Origin: AP-15 sp963701815 | GTDB lineage: Bacteria; Pseudomonadota; Alphaproteobacteria; ATCC43930; CGMCC-115725 | Direction of reading: 5' to 3' | DNA length: 64,000 nt | NCBI GenBank assembly: GCA_963701815.1 | Contig: CAVPBN010000046.1 | Span: forward strand, 248,001-312,000 | In this document: piece by piece, positions 45,636 through 56,036 of the stretch | Layout of the letters: each line of letters starts with the position of its first letter | Position numbering within the stretch: position 1 is the first letter of the stretch | The notes under the pieces: model-generated | Told to the model about the DNA's origin: nothing | What the model saw: the letters and a program-made list of their open reading frames with translations, nothing else | Databases searched by the model: none | Made by a program: the position numbers and the translations under genes

Positions 45636-47237
45636 TCAGCTTGCGGTATTCAGCACCATATCGGCAGCCTTTTCACCAATCATGATAGATGGCGCATTGG
45701 TATTGCCCGATGTCAGCGTCGGCATGATCGAGGCATCCGCGACCCGCAGACCCGCAAGGCCATGCACGCGAAGCTGGGCATCGACCACTGCCATCGGGTC
45801 GGACCCCATCTTGCACGTCCCGACCGGGTGGTAGGTGGTTTCCGCTGCCTGCTTCACCCAGTCCAGGATTTCGTCGTCGGTGATCCGATGCGCGCCGGGC
45901 GCGGCTTCGCTCGCCTGGAACGGGACCATCGCAGGGGCGGTCATGATCGCGCGCGCGATGCGGACCGCGCGCACCGTCAGCTCCGCATCGGGCGGCGACG
46001 ACAAGAAATTGAAATTGATCGCCGGCGGCCGATGCGGATCGGCGGCGGCAATGTGAACGTGCCCTTTGCTCTCGGGGCGCATCGGATGGGCATAGAGGGT
46101 TACACCCGACTGCCGCGATATCCTCGGCCCTCTCGGGCTGGGTTCGGTCAGCATCGGGATCCAGCCCAGCATGAGGTCCGGCGCCTCCAGACCCTCGCGC
46201 GAGCACACGAACGCACGAATCGGGGCGCCCGCCATGGCCAGCATACCCTGTCGGAGCAGCGCGTAGCGCATTGCTTCGCGTACCAGACCGAGGCCGCGTC
46301 CCCGATCGTTGAAAGTTACGCCCTTTTTGCCGATCAGCCAGCGGGTGCGCGGCACGTAATGGTCGCGCAGGTTTTCGCCGACTCCGGGCAGGGCATGGCG
46401 CACCTCGATGCCGAGATTGCGCAAGCGTTCGGGCTGGCCGATGCCGGATAATTCCAGCAATTGCGGCGAGTTGAACGCGCCGGCGCTGACCACGACCGCA
46501 CGCCCCGCGCGCGCCTCGCGCACCCCGCCCGCGACGGAATAGCGGACGCCAACGCAGCGCTTCCCGTCGAGCACCAGCCCCTCGGTCAAAGCCTCCGTCT
46601 CGATATGCAGGTTCCGCCGGTTGCGGATCGGGTCGAGATAGCATCGCGCCGTGCTCATGCGGCGGCCGGCGGCGATCGTCGCCTGGCTCATCGCGATGCC
46701 TTCCTGGCTGACGCCGTTGTAATCCGGGTTGTGCCGGATGCCGACCTGCGCCGCCGCCTTGATGATCGTGGCGAAAAGCGGATCGCGCGGTTCCGGGTTG
46801 GTGACGCGCAACGGCCCCTCCCGGCCGCGCAAGGCATCGTCCCCGCCGCCGGCATACCTTTCCATGCGCTTGAAGAAAGGCAGGACCTCCGCATAGCTCC
46901 AGCCGCGGTTGCCCATCTGCGCCCAGGTATCGAAGTCCTGGGCCTGGCCGCGCACAAACACCATTCCGTTGATCGAGCTGGAGCCGCCGAGCAGCTTGCC
47001 GCGCGGCACGGGGAGTGCGCGGCCGTTGGTGTTCGCCTCGGGCTCGGAGGAATAGAGCCAGTTTGCCGCGGGGTTGGCGATCAGCCGGGCCATTCCGATC
47101 GGAATCGGGGACCACGGATGGCTCGCCCTACCCGCTTCGAGCAACAGCACCTTGTTGCGCAGGTTAGTCGACAGCCGGTTCGCAACGGCCGCGCCGGCTG
47201 ACCCGGCGCCGACGACGATGTAATCGTAGGTTTGCAT
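45636..47237 (-). CDS. GMC-family FAD oxidoreductase (choline-dehydrogenase type)
   Basis: 533 residues from ATG 47237 with GGGAG upstream. The FAD motif DYIVVGAGSAGAAVANRLS, the PROSITE-like PRGKLLGGSSSINGMVFVRG, AGAFNSPQLLELSGIG and the C-terminal active-site region TYHPVGTCKMG and SGNTNAPSIMIGEKAAD are complete. It oxidises an alcohol with FAD; substrate unknown. It lies 30 bp before the MFS gene. Confidence 0.92.
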   Translation of the reverse strand: MQTYDYIVVGAGSAGAAVANRLSTNLRNKVLLLEAGRASHPWSPIPIGMARLIANPAANWLYSSEPEANTNGRALPVPRGKLLGGSSSINGMVFVRGQAQDFDTWAQMGNRGWSYAEVLPFFKRMERYAGGGDDALRGREGPLRVTNPEPRDPLFATIIKAAAQVGIRHNPDYNGVSQEGIAMSQATIAAGRRMSTARCYLDPIRNRRNLHIETEALTEGLVLDGKRCVGVRYSVAGGVREARAGRAVVVSAGAFNSPQLLELSGIGQPERLRNLGIEVRHALPGVGENLRDHYVPRTRWLIGKKGVTFNDRGRGLGLVREAMRYALLRQGMLAMAGAPIRAFVCSREGLEAPDLMLGWIPMLTEPSPRGPRISRQSGVTLYAHPMRPESKGHVHIAAADPHRPPAINFNFLSSPPDAELTVRAVRIARAIMTAPAMVPFQASEAAPGAHRITDDEILDWVKQAAETTYHPVGTCKMGSDPMAVVDAQLRVHGLAGLRVADASIMPTLTSGNTNAPSIMIGEKAADMVLNTAS

Positions 47238-47408
47238 GTCTGGTGCTCCCGCGCCGACCGACAGGCTGAGCTTGCAAGACCAGGCCCGAGGGCGTTGGTC
47301 CTGCTCGGGAGCGGTTGGCCCACGCGCGTCCGCAGCCCCGGTGGTCAAGCACTATCCCGGGGTTCAAGGGGTGATCAAGCCCGCCGCTCCGCGAACGAAT
47401 TGCCGCTT

Positions 47409-48120
47409 CTACATTCCGAGATAGGCGCGACGGACCCGGTCGTCGGCCACCAGCGCCTGATGCGCGCCTTCGAGCACCACCCGGCCGGTCTCCAGCACAT
47501 AACCGTAATCGCAGGATTCGAGCGCCTCGGCGACGCGCTGCTCGACCAGAACCAGCGTCAACTTGTCCTCGCGATGCAACGCCGCGACGCTGTCGAATAT
47601 CTGGTCGGCGATCGCCGGCGCCAGTCCCATCGACGGTTCGTCCAGGAGCAGCAGCCGCGGCGCCGAAGCGATGCCGCGGCCGATCGCGAGCATTTGCTGC
47701 TCGCCGCCCGACAGCGTTCCGGCGAGCTGGCGGCGACGCTCGGCGAGAACCGGAAACAGGCTGTAGATCCGATCGAGATTGCGCTGCCATTCGAGGCGGC
47801 CGCGCGTCGAATAGGCGCCCATTTCCAGGTTTTCGAGCACCGTCAGCGCGGCGAACACCTGCCGTCCTTCCGGCACGTGGGCGATGCCGAGATGCGCGCG
47901 CTCCGGCGGGCGGCACCGCGAGGAGGTCGCGTCCCTCGAACATGATCGTGCCGGAACGCCGGGCTGCACGGTTCCCGAGATGGCCTTGAACAGCGTCGTC
48001 TTGCCGGCGCCGTTCGGGCCGACGATCGCGACAAATTGCCCCTCGGCGACGCTCGAGCGAAACGCCGCGCAGCGCCGCGAGCCCGCCATAGCTGACCGAA
48101 AGGTCGTCGATTTCCAGCAT
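47409..48120 (-). CDS. livF: Branched-chain amino-acid type ABC transporter ATPase (LivF), frameshifted
   Basis: About 237 residues. Start LEIDDLSVSYGGLAALRGVSL, Walker A GPNGAGKTTLFKAI, signature LSGGEQQMLAIGRG and Walker B LLLLDEPSMGLAP are present, with the C-terminal RRAYLG typical of LivF. The frame breaks near 48050 (one extra base), 47960 (one lost or two extra) and 47908 (one extra). It is divergent from livH on the other strand with 170 bp between, an unusual order for this operon. Confidence 0.85.
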
Positions 48121-48290
48121 GCCGGCGCCTGTCCACGCGATTGCGGTCCCGTCGCCGGGGTAGCACGGCAGGGAGCGATCGGCCAAACCCGAAGGCCGAT
48201 ACGCCACAGAAAACCCATGACACCCGCGACGCGCTCCGCCTATCGTCCGGCGCGGAAGAAACCGATGAATTTTGCGTCCAAATATTTCTG

Positions 48291-49227
48291 ATGCCGTTCT
48301 CAGCCGTCGATTTTCTGCAGGCGCTGGCCGCCGGCATCCTGGTCGGCAGCGCCTATGCGCTGATGTGCGTCGGGCTCGGCATCATCTTCGGCGCGATGCG
48401 CGTCATCAATTTCGCCCAGGGCGATTTTCTGATGCTCGGCATGTACGCCGCCTTCTATCTGACCACCGGTTTCGGCATGCTCGGCGTTTCTCGGCCCCAA
48501 TGCCGGGCCGATCGTCGCCGCGTTTCTCGCCGGGCCGATCGTCTTCGCGCTGGGCTGGGTGCTGCACCGCTTCATCGTCTCGCGCGTCACCGGCGCCGGC
48601 GTCGCCGCAGATCGAGGGCGCCGGCGCCTACGGCCAGATCATCGTGACGCTCGGCCTCTCGCTGATCCTGCAGAATGGCGCGCTGATCGTCTTCGGCTCG
48701 ACCCCGACCGGCATCCGCACGCCGCTGTCGCGCTCGTCGTGGGAGATCGGCGAGGTCCTGCTCAACCAGGCGCGCTGCGTCAGCTTTCTGGTGGCGGTCG
48801 CGGCTGGCCGGCGGCGGTCTACCTGTTCCTCGGCCATACGCGGCTCGGCAAGGGGCTGCGCGCCGCCGCCGACAACAGCCAGGCGGCGATCTACATGGGG
48901 ATCGACGTCGACCGCGCCCATCGCCTCGCCTGGAGCCTCGGGGTCGGCATCACCGCGGTCGCCGGCGGGCTCGTCGCCAGCTCGCAATCGTTCCAGCCCT
49001 ATACCGGGTTCGATTTCGTCATCGTCATGTATGCCGGGGTCGTGCTCGGCGGGCTCGGCAGCATCCTCGGCGCGTTCTGGGGCGGGCTGCTGATCGGCAT
49101 CGTCCAGCAGATGTCGACCCTGGTCCTGCCCTACCAGCTGCAGAACACCGCGATCTTCGTCGTCTTCCTGCTGATCATCTTCCTGCGGCCGCAGGGCATG
49201 TTCGGCCGGCTCAGCGAGCGGACATGA
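48291..49227 (+). CDS. livH: Branched-chain type ABC permease (LivH), frameshifted
   Basis: About 311 residues. ALAAGILVGSAYALMCVGLGI, then IFGAMRVINFAQGDFLMLGMYAAFYL is the classic LivH opening; the end has FVIVMYAGVVLGGLGSILGAFWGGLLIGIVQ. The frame breaks near 48497 (extra base; repair gives VLGPNAGPIV), 48612 (extra base before ATC) and 48812 (lost or two extra). It forms the membrane channel with LivM. Confidence 0.87.
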
Positions 49228-50270
49228 GGACGCAGGCGGAGACCAACCGCCAGCGCTGGGCGATCCTCGGCGTCGCCGTCGCTGTCGCTCGTCGCTGTCG
49301 CTGGTGCTGAAGAGCGCCTATTACCAGCTGGTGCTGACCCAGGTGCTGCTGTGGGCGGTGCTGTCGCTCGCGTGGAACATCCTGAGCGGCTACAGCGGCT
49401 ATTTCTCGTTCGGGCATGCCGCGTTCTGGGGGCTCGGCGCCTACACGGTGGCGCTGGGGATGATCTATCTCGACCTGACGCCGTGGCTGACCATCCCGTT
49501 CTGCGCCGTCGTCGGCGCCGTCGCCGGCGCGCTGATCGGCTATCCGACCTTCCGCCTGCGCGGGCATTATTTCGCGCTGGCGATGCTCGCCTATCCGCTG
49601 GCGATGCTCTACGTCTTCCAGTGGCTCGGCTACCAGGAGCTGACCCTGCCGATGAAGCGGGAAGCGGCCTGGGCGTCTACATGCAGTTCGACGACCCGCG
49701 CGTCTATGTCGTGCTGGCGCTCGGTCTGCTGGTGGTGGCGCTGCTGATCTCGCTGAAGGTCGAGAATTCGCGCTTCGGCATGGCGCTGCTGGCGATCAAG
49801 CAGAACGAGCCGGCAGCCGAGGCGGCGGGCATCGACACCTGGCGCTGGAAGATGCTGGCGCTGATGCTGAGCGGCGCGCTGGCGCGCGACTGGCGGGCGG
49901 GCTCTACGCGGTCGTGCTGCTGGTGCTGACGCCCGAGACGGTGTTCGGCATGCTGGTCTCGGCGCAGGCGCTGATCCTGGCGCTGTTCGGCGGCGTCGGC
50001 AGCCTGTGGGGGCCGGTGATCGGCGCGATGGTGCTGGTGCCGCTCGCCGAAGGGCTCAACGCCGAACTCGGCAACGTGCTGCCGGGCATCCAGGGCGTCG
50101 TCTACGGCGTCGCGATCATCGTCGATCATTCTCTGCGCGCCGGAGGGGGTCTATTGGCGGGTGCTCGACCGGTTTGCACGAAACAAACGGCCGCCGCCTG
50201 TGCCGCCGCGGGCGGACGCCGGCGCCGATTGCCGCCGTCATGCCGCAGCCCGCGCACCGCCGCCGGCGGC
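49224..50270 (+). CDS. livM: Branched-chain type ABC permease (LivM), frameshifted
   Basis: Conserved parts are AWNILSGYSGYFSFGHAAFWGLGAY, TFRLRGHYFALAMLAYPLAM, YMQFDDPRVYVVLALGLL, SRFGMALLAIKQNEPAAEAAGIDTW and SAQALILALFGGVGSLWGPVIGAMVL. Frame breaks near 49290, 49670, 49890 and 50123. At 49890 removing two bases restores ALAALAGGLYAVV. The 3' boundary is not resolved, because the frame restored near 50123 has no stop before livG. ATGA overlaps livH. Confidence 0.82.
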
Positions 50271-51015
50271 GACCTCCTGGTGCTGCGCGGGGTCGGCATC
50301 TCCTTCGGCGGCTTGCGCGCGCTCGACGAGCGTCGACCTGACCGTCCCGGAAGGCGGGCTTTACGGCATCATCGGTCCCAACGGCGCCGGCAAGACGACG
50401 CTGTTCAACGTCATCAACGGGTTTCTCGCCCCCGACAGCGGCACGATCGAATTCGCCGGCGCGCCGCTGACCGGGCTGCGGCCGAACCAGGTGTGCCGGC
50501 GCGGCATCGGCCGCACCTTTCAGGTGGTGCGCGCCTTTCCGCGCATGACCGTGCTCGAAAACGTCATCGTCGGCGCCTTTGTCGGCGCCGCCGACGACGA
50601 CGATCGCGCGAGCGGATGGCGCTGGCGGCGCTCGACCGCGTCGGGCTCAGCGGCCGGGCCGAGCGCGATCGCCGGCGGGCTGACGACGCGGGAGTTGCGG
50701 CTGATGGAGCTGGCGCGCGCGCTGGCGCCGCAGCCCGCGGCTGATGCTGCTCGACGAGACCCTGGCCGGGCTCGGCCACGACGATCTCGACGGCATTCTC
50801 GGGGTGATCCGGCAGTTGCGCGCCGACGGCATCACCGTGCTGATCATCGAGCACACGATGCAGGCGATGGTGCAGCTGGTCGACCATTTCACCGTGCTCG
50901 ACCACGGCCGGCTGATCGCCGCGGGCAAGCCGGAGACATCGTCCGCGACCCGAGCGTGATCGAAGCCTATCTCGGCAAGAAATGGGTCGAGCGCGTCGCC
51001 GGCGCGGCAAATTAG
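50240..51015 (+). CDS. livG: Branched-chain type ABC ATPase (LivG), frameshifted
   Basis: About 255 residues. LLVLRGVGISFGGLRALD, Walker A GPNGAGKTTLFNVINGF, GIGRTFQVVRAFPRMTVLENV, a degenerate signature (AGGLTTRELRLMELARALA in place of LSGGQ), Walker B LMLLDETLAGL and VIEAYLGKKW. Frame breaks near 50262, 50325, 50605, 50660, 50738 and 50935. The AGGLTT form in place of LSGGQ, with Glu kept in LLDE, is seen in some LivG proteins. Confidence 0.83.
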
Positions 51016-51062
51016 GGATCCTACCGGTCGGAACGAATCGAACGGTTTCGAGGAGAGCACGT

Positions 51063-52321
51063 ATGAACGACAAGAAATTCACGAGGCGCGCCGTGGCCAA
51101 GGGCCTGACGCTGTCCTTCGGCGCGTTGGCGCTGCCCTCCGTTGCGATCGCCCCGGCGCGGGCCCAGGCGAAATCGGTCAAGATCGCGCTGATCGCGCCG
51201 CTGTCGGGCCCATGGGCGCGGCAGGGCCAGCTGCTGCGCATGGGCGCCGACATGGCGGTCGAGGACATCAACGGCAGCGGCGGCATCAAGAGCGCTCGGC
51301 GGCGCCAAGCTCGAGATCGTCTACGCCGATGCCGGCGACAGCACCGAAAAGGCCAAGAACGCGGCGCAGCGCCTGTTGTCGGACAACCCCGACCTGGTCG
51401 GCGGGACCGGCGCGTGGCTCAGCTCGTTCACTCTGGCGGTGACCGAGGTGACCGAGCGCGCGTCGCTGCCGTGGCTGACGCTCAGCTATTCCGACGCGAT
51501 CACCAATCGCGGGTTCAAGTTCGTCTTCCAGACCTCGCCGACCGCCGACTCGCCAGGCGGCGGAGACCGTGCCGACCGCGCTCAAGCTGGCGCAAGACCG
51601 CCACCGGCAAGCGCCCGAAGACGGTCGGCATCATCATGGACAACACCGCCTCGCCGGTCAGCTTCACCAAGCCGCTGCGCGCCGGCGGGCTCGAGAAGGC
51701 CGGGCTCAAGCTGGTGGTCGACCAGGTGTTCACCCCGCCGCTGTCGGATGCGACGCCGCTCGATCGAGAAGGTGCGCTCGGCCAAGCCCGATTTCCTGCT
51801 GCTGCTGACCTCGGCGATGCCCGACTGCAAGCTGGTGCTCGAAAAGCTCGACGAGTTCAAGCTCGTCGCACGGCAAGATCCCGCTGGTCGGCAACGGCGC
51901 GCCGTTCGGCTCGCCCGAACTGCTGAAGACGATCGGCCCCGAACTGCTCGAAGGGCTGCTGTTCAGCGTCGCCAATTGGCCGATGAAGGGCCAGGAGGAG
52001 TTTATCGAGCGCTTCAAGAAGAAGACCGGCGAGCCGTTCCTGACCCAGGACGGGCTGTGCGGGTACGGCGATATCGCGATCCTGAAGGCGGCGCTGGAAG
52101 CCGCCGGCGCAGCCGACCGGCTCAAGGTCGCCGAGGCGATCCGCGCGATGAACCTGACCACCGGGCCGGCCGCCGCCTGCTTTCCCGGACCGATCAAGTT
52201 CGACGAAAAGGGCCGCCGCGTCGACGTGCCGATGATCTTCGCGCAATGGCAGAAGGGCGTGCCGGTCACGGTCTTCCCGACCGACCTCGCGCTCGCCAAG
52301 CCGTTCTGGCCATCGGTTTAG
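51063..52321 (+). CDS. Branched-chain type ABC substrate-binding protein (LivJ/LivK), frameshifted
   Basis: About 418 residues. The leader KKFTRRAVAKGLTLSFGALA, with an RR pair, ends at ARAQA. SVKIALIAPLSGPWARQGQLLRMGADMAVEDING opens the periplasmic-binding fold, with TGAWLSSFTLAVTEVTERASLPW and GDIAILKAALEAAG later. Frame breaks near 51293, 51553, 51590, 51766 and 51873, each explained by one extra base. It follows the two permeases and livG and delivers the ligand, an amino acid or other small carboxylate. Confidence 0.87.
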
Positions 52322-52500
52322 GGATTTCTTCGGGTCGCATCTCGCGGTGCCGTCTCGCACCCCGAACCGCGGGCGCCGGCGCGATCTCACCGATGGCGGC
52401 ATTACGGCTCAGGGCCGGAATCCGCCCCATTCGGCCCATACCACCGACCAGCCGCGATCTGCGACCGGGAGCGGCTCCGGCCGTGGCGATGGTCGTCCGG

Positions 52501-54838
52501 TCATTCCGGCAAAGGGCCAAACGCGGGCGGCGGGATGCGGCGCTTGGAGGCGGCCTCGTAGGCCGAGGCGATCTTGAGGACGATGTCTTCACGGCCCGGT
52601 TCGGCGCGAAACACCAGCGAGAACGGCAGGCCGGGCGCGGGCAATGTTGTCGGCCCCGCCGCCGGGGCCGGCAGGTAGCGCCTGCCGTCGGCGCTCAGCC
52701 GGAACACGGGGTCCCAGGCCTGATGCACGTAGCCGGCCGGGACCAGCACCTCGGTCAGGCCGGCATTGGGGCCGTACATCGATTCCGCCCGCAGATTGGC
52801 GGCGCCGGCGAGCGCGTCGTGGGCGCCGCCGATCTTCGCCGGCGCCAGCGGCGTGTGCAGCCGCACCAGGGCGTCGAGCCGGTTTTCCAGCAGCACCAGC
52901 ATGTCGAGCCGGCGCAACAGCTCGCGCAGCATGATGCGCTCGTCGATCCCCTGGCGGCCGCCGAGCCGATTGCGCGGGTCGGCGACCTCCTCCCAGTTGC
53001 GGAACGCGGCGCGGCCATCGTCGCCCCAGAATTTCGACCGTCGATTCAGCGCGGCAAAGTCACTCAGCGTCTCGGTGAAGCCGCGCGCCGCCCAGTCGCC
53101 GGCGCGCCGCCCGAGATATTGGGCTACCTGGAAGCGAAAGGTGTTGGCCAGCTCCTGCTGCTGGACCGTGGCGATATCGAGGTTGGCGGGCGGCGCGATC
53201 TGCCCCTCGGCCAATGCGACCATATAATCGATCGGCGCCATCTCGCCGGTCCCGAACACCTTGCCCGGGGCGAACTCGACGGACCGGATCGCCGCCGCGA
53301 ATTCCTTGAACAACGGCATGCCGTCGGGACCGAGGCGGAACAGGATGTCGGGCATCAACAACGGCACGAGCCGCGCCAGCCCGGCGCCGAAATCCGGGTC
53401 CATCTGCTCGAGATCCGGGTCGCGCTGCCAGAGCGGATGGCTGCTTTCGACCAATGTCGCACCGAGCCTGCCGCCCAGCACCGATTTGATTTCCGATCGC
53501 CGCGGCGGTGCAGATCGGCACGGTCGCCTTTTCGCCCGGCAGCATCAGCATCGACTCGCGGATGATGCCGATGCGCATGCCGCCCAGCGCCCCGGCGGCG
53601 CCCGACGCCGTGACATGGGCGGAATAGCAGGGCAGTACCGAGGAGCGCGGCACCGTGGTAAAGGGGTCGCGCGGATCGTAGGTGCCGCCGTCCGGGTTTC
53701 TCAGGGCGTCCAGCACTTTCGCGCAATCGGCGAGCGTGCGACACAGGATACCGCTGCGGTCGCAGTAGATGTCGGCGCCGATGGCGCCGCCGACAAAGCC
53801 GATCATCGACTTGTGCGGCAGGATCAGCGCACAGGCGTTGTGGTTGGCGGGGCCACGGGTCGAGGCGCGGGTCTCCTCGCCGAGACTTGCCATCACCAGA
53901 TTGGCGCTGACCGAGACAGCCGAGCCGGATGAGGAGCCCAAAGAGGCGGCGCGGGTCGTGTCGTAAACATTGGCCGGGTTGCCGCCCCACGAGCTGCGCT
54001 GGTAGCCGAGGGTCGAAGGCAGCACCTTTTCCGGCGTGTGGCGGCCGCCGGGATTGCCGGCGCGGCCGTTGTATTCGGTGCATACCGCCTTGGCGAAGAT
54101 GATCGCACCCTTGCTGCGCAGCTGCTCGACGAGAATGTGGTCGCGTGCCGGGAAATCGATGTCATAGGCCGCGTCGCCGCCCGCCGTCGTGCGCATGTCC
54201 TTGGTGTCGAACGGGTCCTTGAACGAGAAGACGACGCCGTACATCGGCATCTCGTCGAGCGGCGGGTCATGCTGCCGTATTGCGCATCGAGTTCGGCGGC
54301 GCGTTCGAGCGCATCGGGATAGTGGCGAAACATCTCGCAGACCGGCGGCGCTCCGGGCGGCAGCGGGCCCAGCGACGGATGCCGGTCGAACTCGCCTTTG
54401 CAGGTAACCGACCGCTCGCCGCGGATGTTCAAGGTCGACAATGCATTGAGCTGACCGGCCTCGGGCTTGCCGACGATCATGCCGTATTGCTGCTGCACGG
54501 CCGGGTCGGAAGCGGTCGCCTCCATGCGGCCGAATTCGAGCGGCGGTCCCCGGTACCGGTCGAGATCGGGGAACAAGGCCGATGCCGCCACCGTCTCGGT
54601 CGGGAAGGCCAGCGCAGCACCGGCCCGCACCGCACCTGCCGCTTCACCGAACCGCCGCCCCGTCTTCGGTGACGAGCAGGCTTGCCACCCCGTTATAGGC
54701 GCGCACTCGGGCGAGATAGCGCTGCACCACCTCGACGCAGGTCGTTTGCCCGGCGCGGATCGCGGCGTGCAATTCGTCGATCGTCGCCTCTTCGAGGCGG
54801 AACGGCATTGCGGCAGCGTCTTGGGCCGTCAACATCAT
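52501..54838 (-). CDS. Amidase (amidase-signature family), three frameshifts
   Basis: About 779 residues, long for the family. The N-terminal half has EEATIDELHAAIRAGQTTCVEVVQRYLARV, the catalytic Lys in VVFSFKDPFDTKDMRTTAGG and the signature with cis-Ser and nucleophile Ser in GSSSGSAVSVSANL, then GEETRASTRGPA. Frame breaks are near 54648 (extra base; repair VGEAAGAVRAG), 54270 (lost base) and 53493 (extra base; repair AIEIKSVLGG). It hydrolyses an amide of unknown identity. The start ATG 54838 is 4 bp from the enolase-type gene stop and shares its direction. Confidence 0.85.
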
Positions 54839-54842
54839 GCAG

Positions 54843-56015
54843 CTAGAACTTATACTCGGGGCCGTCGACGTACCTGAACCGCTCCAGCGCATCCGCGCGC
54901 AGGGTGAAACCGAGTCCGGGCCGGTCAGGCGCATGCACCATGCCGTCCGGACCGATGTCGAACGGCTCGTTGAAGAGCTCCCACATCATCGGCATCCAGC
55001 CTTGGCTCACCTCGAGAATGTGGCAGTTGGGGCTTGCCATCGCCACGTGGATGCTCGCGGCAAACAGAACGCCGCTGCCCCAGGCATGTGGGGCCAGACG
55101 CACACCGTGCGCCGAGGTCAGCGCCGCGATACGCCGGATCTCGGTCATACCGCCTGCGCGGGCGACGTCCGGCTGCGCGATATCGAGTGCGCGGCGCTCG
55201 AGCAGATCCTGGAAGTCGAACCGCGTGAACTCGCGCTCCCCCGAAGCGATCGGGATTGTCGTCGATCGGCGCACCTCTGCCTGACCGGCGTGATCGTCGG
55301 GCGAGACCGGCTCCTCGAACCAGGCGATGTCGTAGGGCTCAAGCTCCCTGGCGAGCCTGATGGCGGTCGCAACTTCGAGCGAGCCGTGCGCGTCGATCAT
55401 CAGTTCGACGTTGGGGCCAAGACCGCGGCGGGCCGCCCTCACCCGCCGCACGCAGTTGGAGATCGAGAAGCCGTCACGACCCACCACCCGCATCTTGGCC
55501 GCGGTGAAGCCCTTCGCAGCGTATCCGGCGAGTTCCGCTTCGGCCTCGTCGCCCGGCGCCCACCCGCCGCTCGCATAGCCCCGCACCGAGCTGCGCGCAG
55601 CACCCAGCGCCTGGTAGAGCGGAATGCCGAGCGCTTGCGCCTTCACGTCCCATACCGCGATGTCGATGCCGGAGATCGCCTCCATGATCACGCCCCGGCG
55701 CCGACTCTCGTCGGCCTGTGCCACGCCGCGCTCGAGCGCCGGCTTGCTGCGCGAGCCGTTGTACATCTTTTCGTAGATGCGCTCGGAGAACATCGGGTCC
55801 TCATCGACGCATTCCGCCGCGAGCTCGTGCTCGACGATGGCTGCGACGATCGGCGGCGTGCCGAGAGCGGCACCGATGCCGGTGAGCCCGGCGTCCGTTT
55901 CGACGCGGATCAGCGTCGCATCGCTCTTGACCTTGGTGCCGAGGTCGGTGCGATGACGCTTTTCCTGCGGAACGGGGGCCGACATCGGAACTGCGGACAC
56001 TTTGACGATTTTCAT
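54843..56015 (-). CDS. Enolase-superfamily (mandelate racemase/muconate lactonising type) enzyme
   Basis: 390 residues. The capping domain is followed by the barrel: AAKMRVVG (Lys of the KxR pair), metal ligands in MIDAHGS, FEEPVSPDD and ASGERE, and PHAWGSG with the catalytic His. This K-x-R plus His arrangement is of the mandelate-racemase subgroup, usually acid-sugar dehydratases. It is preceded by a dioxygenase gene at 56037 and followed by the amidase. Confidence 0.9.
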   Translation of the reverse strand: MKIVKVSAVPMSAPVPQEKRHRTDLGTKVKSDATLIRVETDAGLTGIGAALGTPPIVAAIVEHELAAECVDEDPMFSERIYEKMYNGSRSKPALERGVAQADESRRRGVIMEAISGIDIAVWDVKAQALGIPLYQALGAARSSVRGYASGGWAPGDEAEAELAGYAAKGFTAAKMRVVGRDGFSISNCVRRVRAARRGLGPNVELMIDAHGSLEVATAIRLARELEPYDIAWFEEPVSPDDHAGQAEVRRSTTIPIASGEREFTRFDFQDLLERRALDIAQPDVARAGGMTEIRRIAALTSAHGVRLAPHAWGSGVLFAASIHVAMASPNCHILEVSQGWMPMMWELFNEPFDIGPDGMVHAPDRPGLGFTLRADALERFRYVDGPEYKF

Positions 56016-56036
56016 GGGTCGCTCCTGCCCGGTCGC

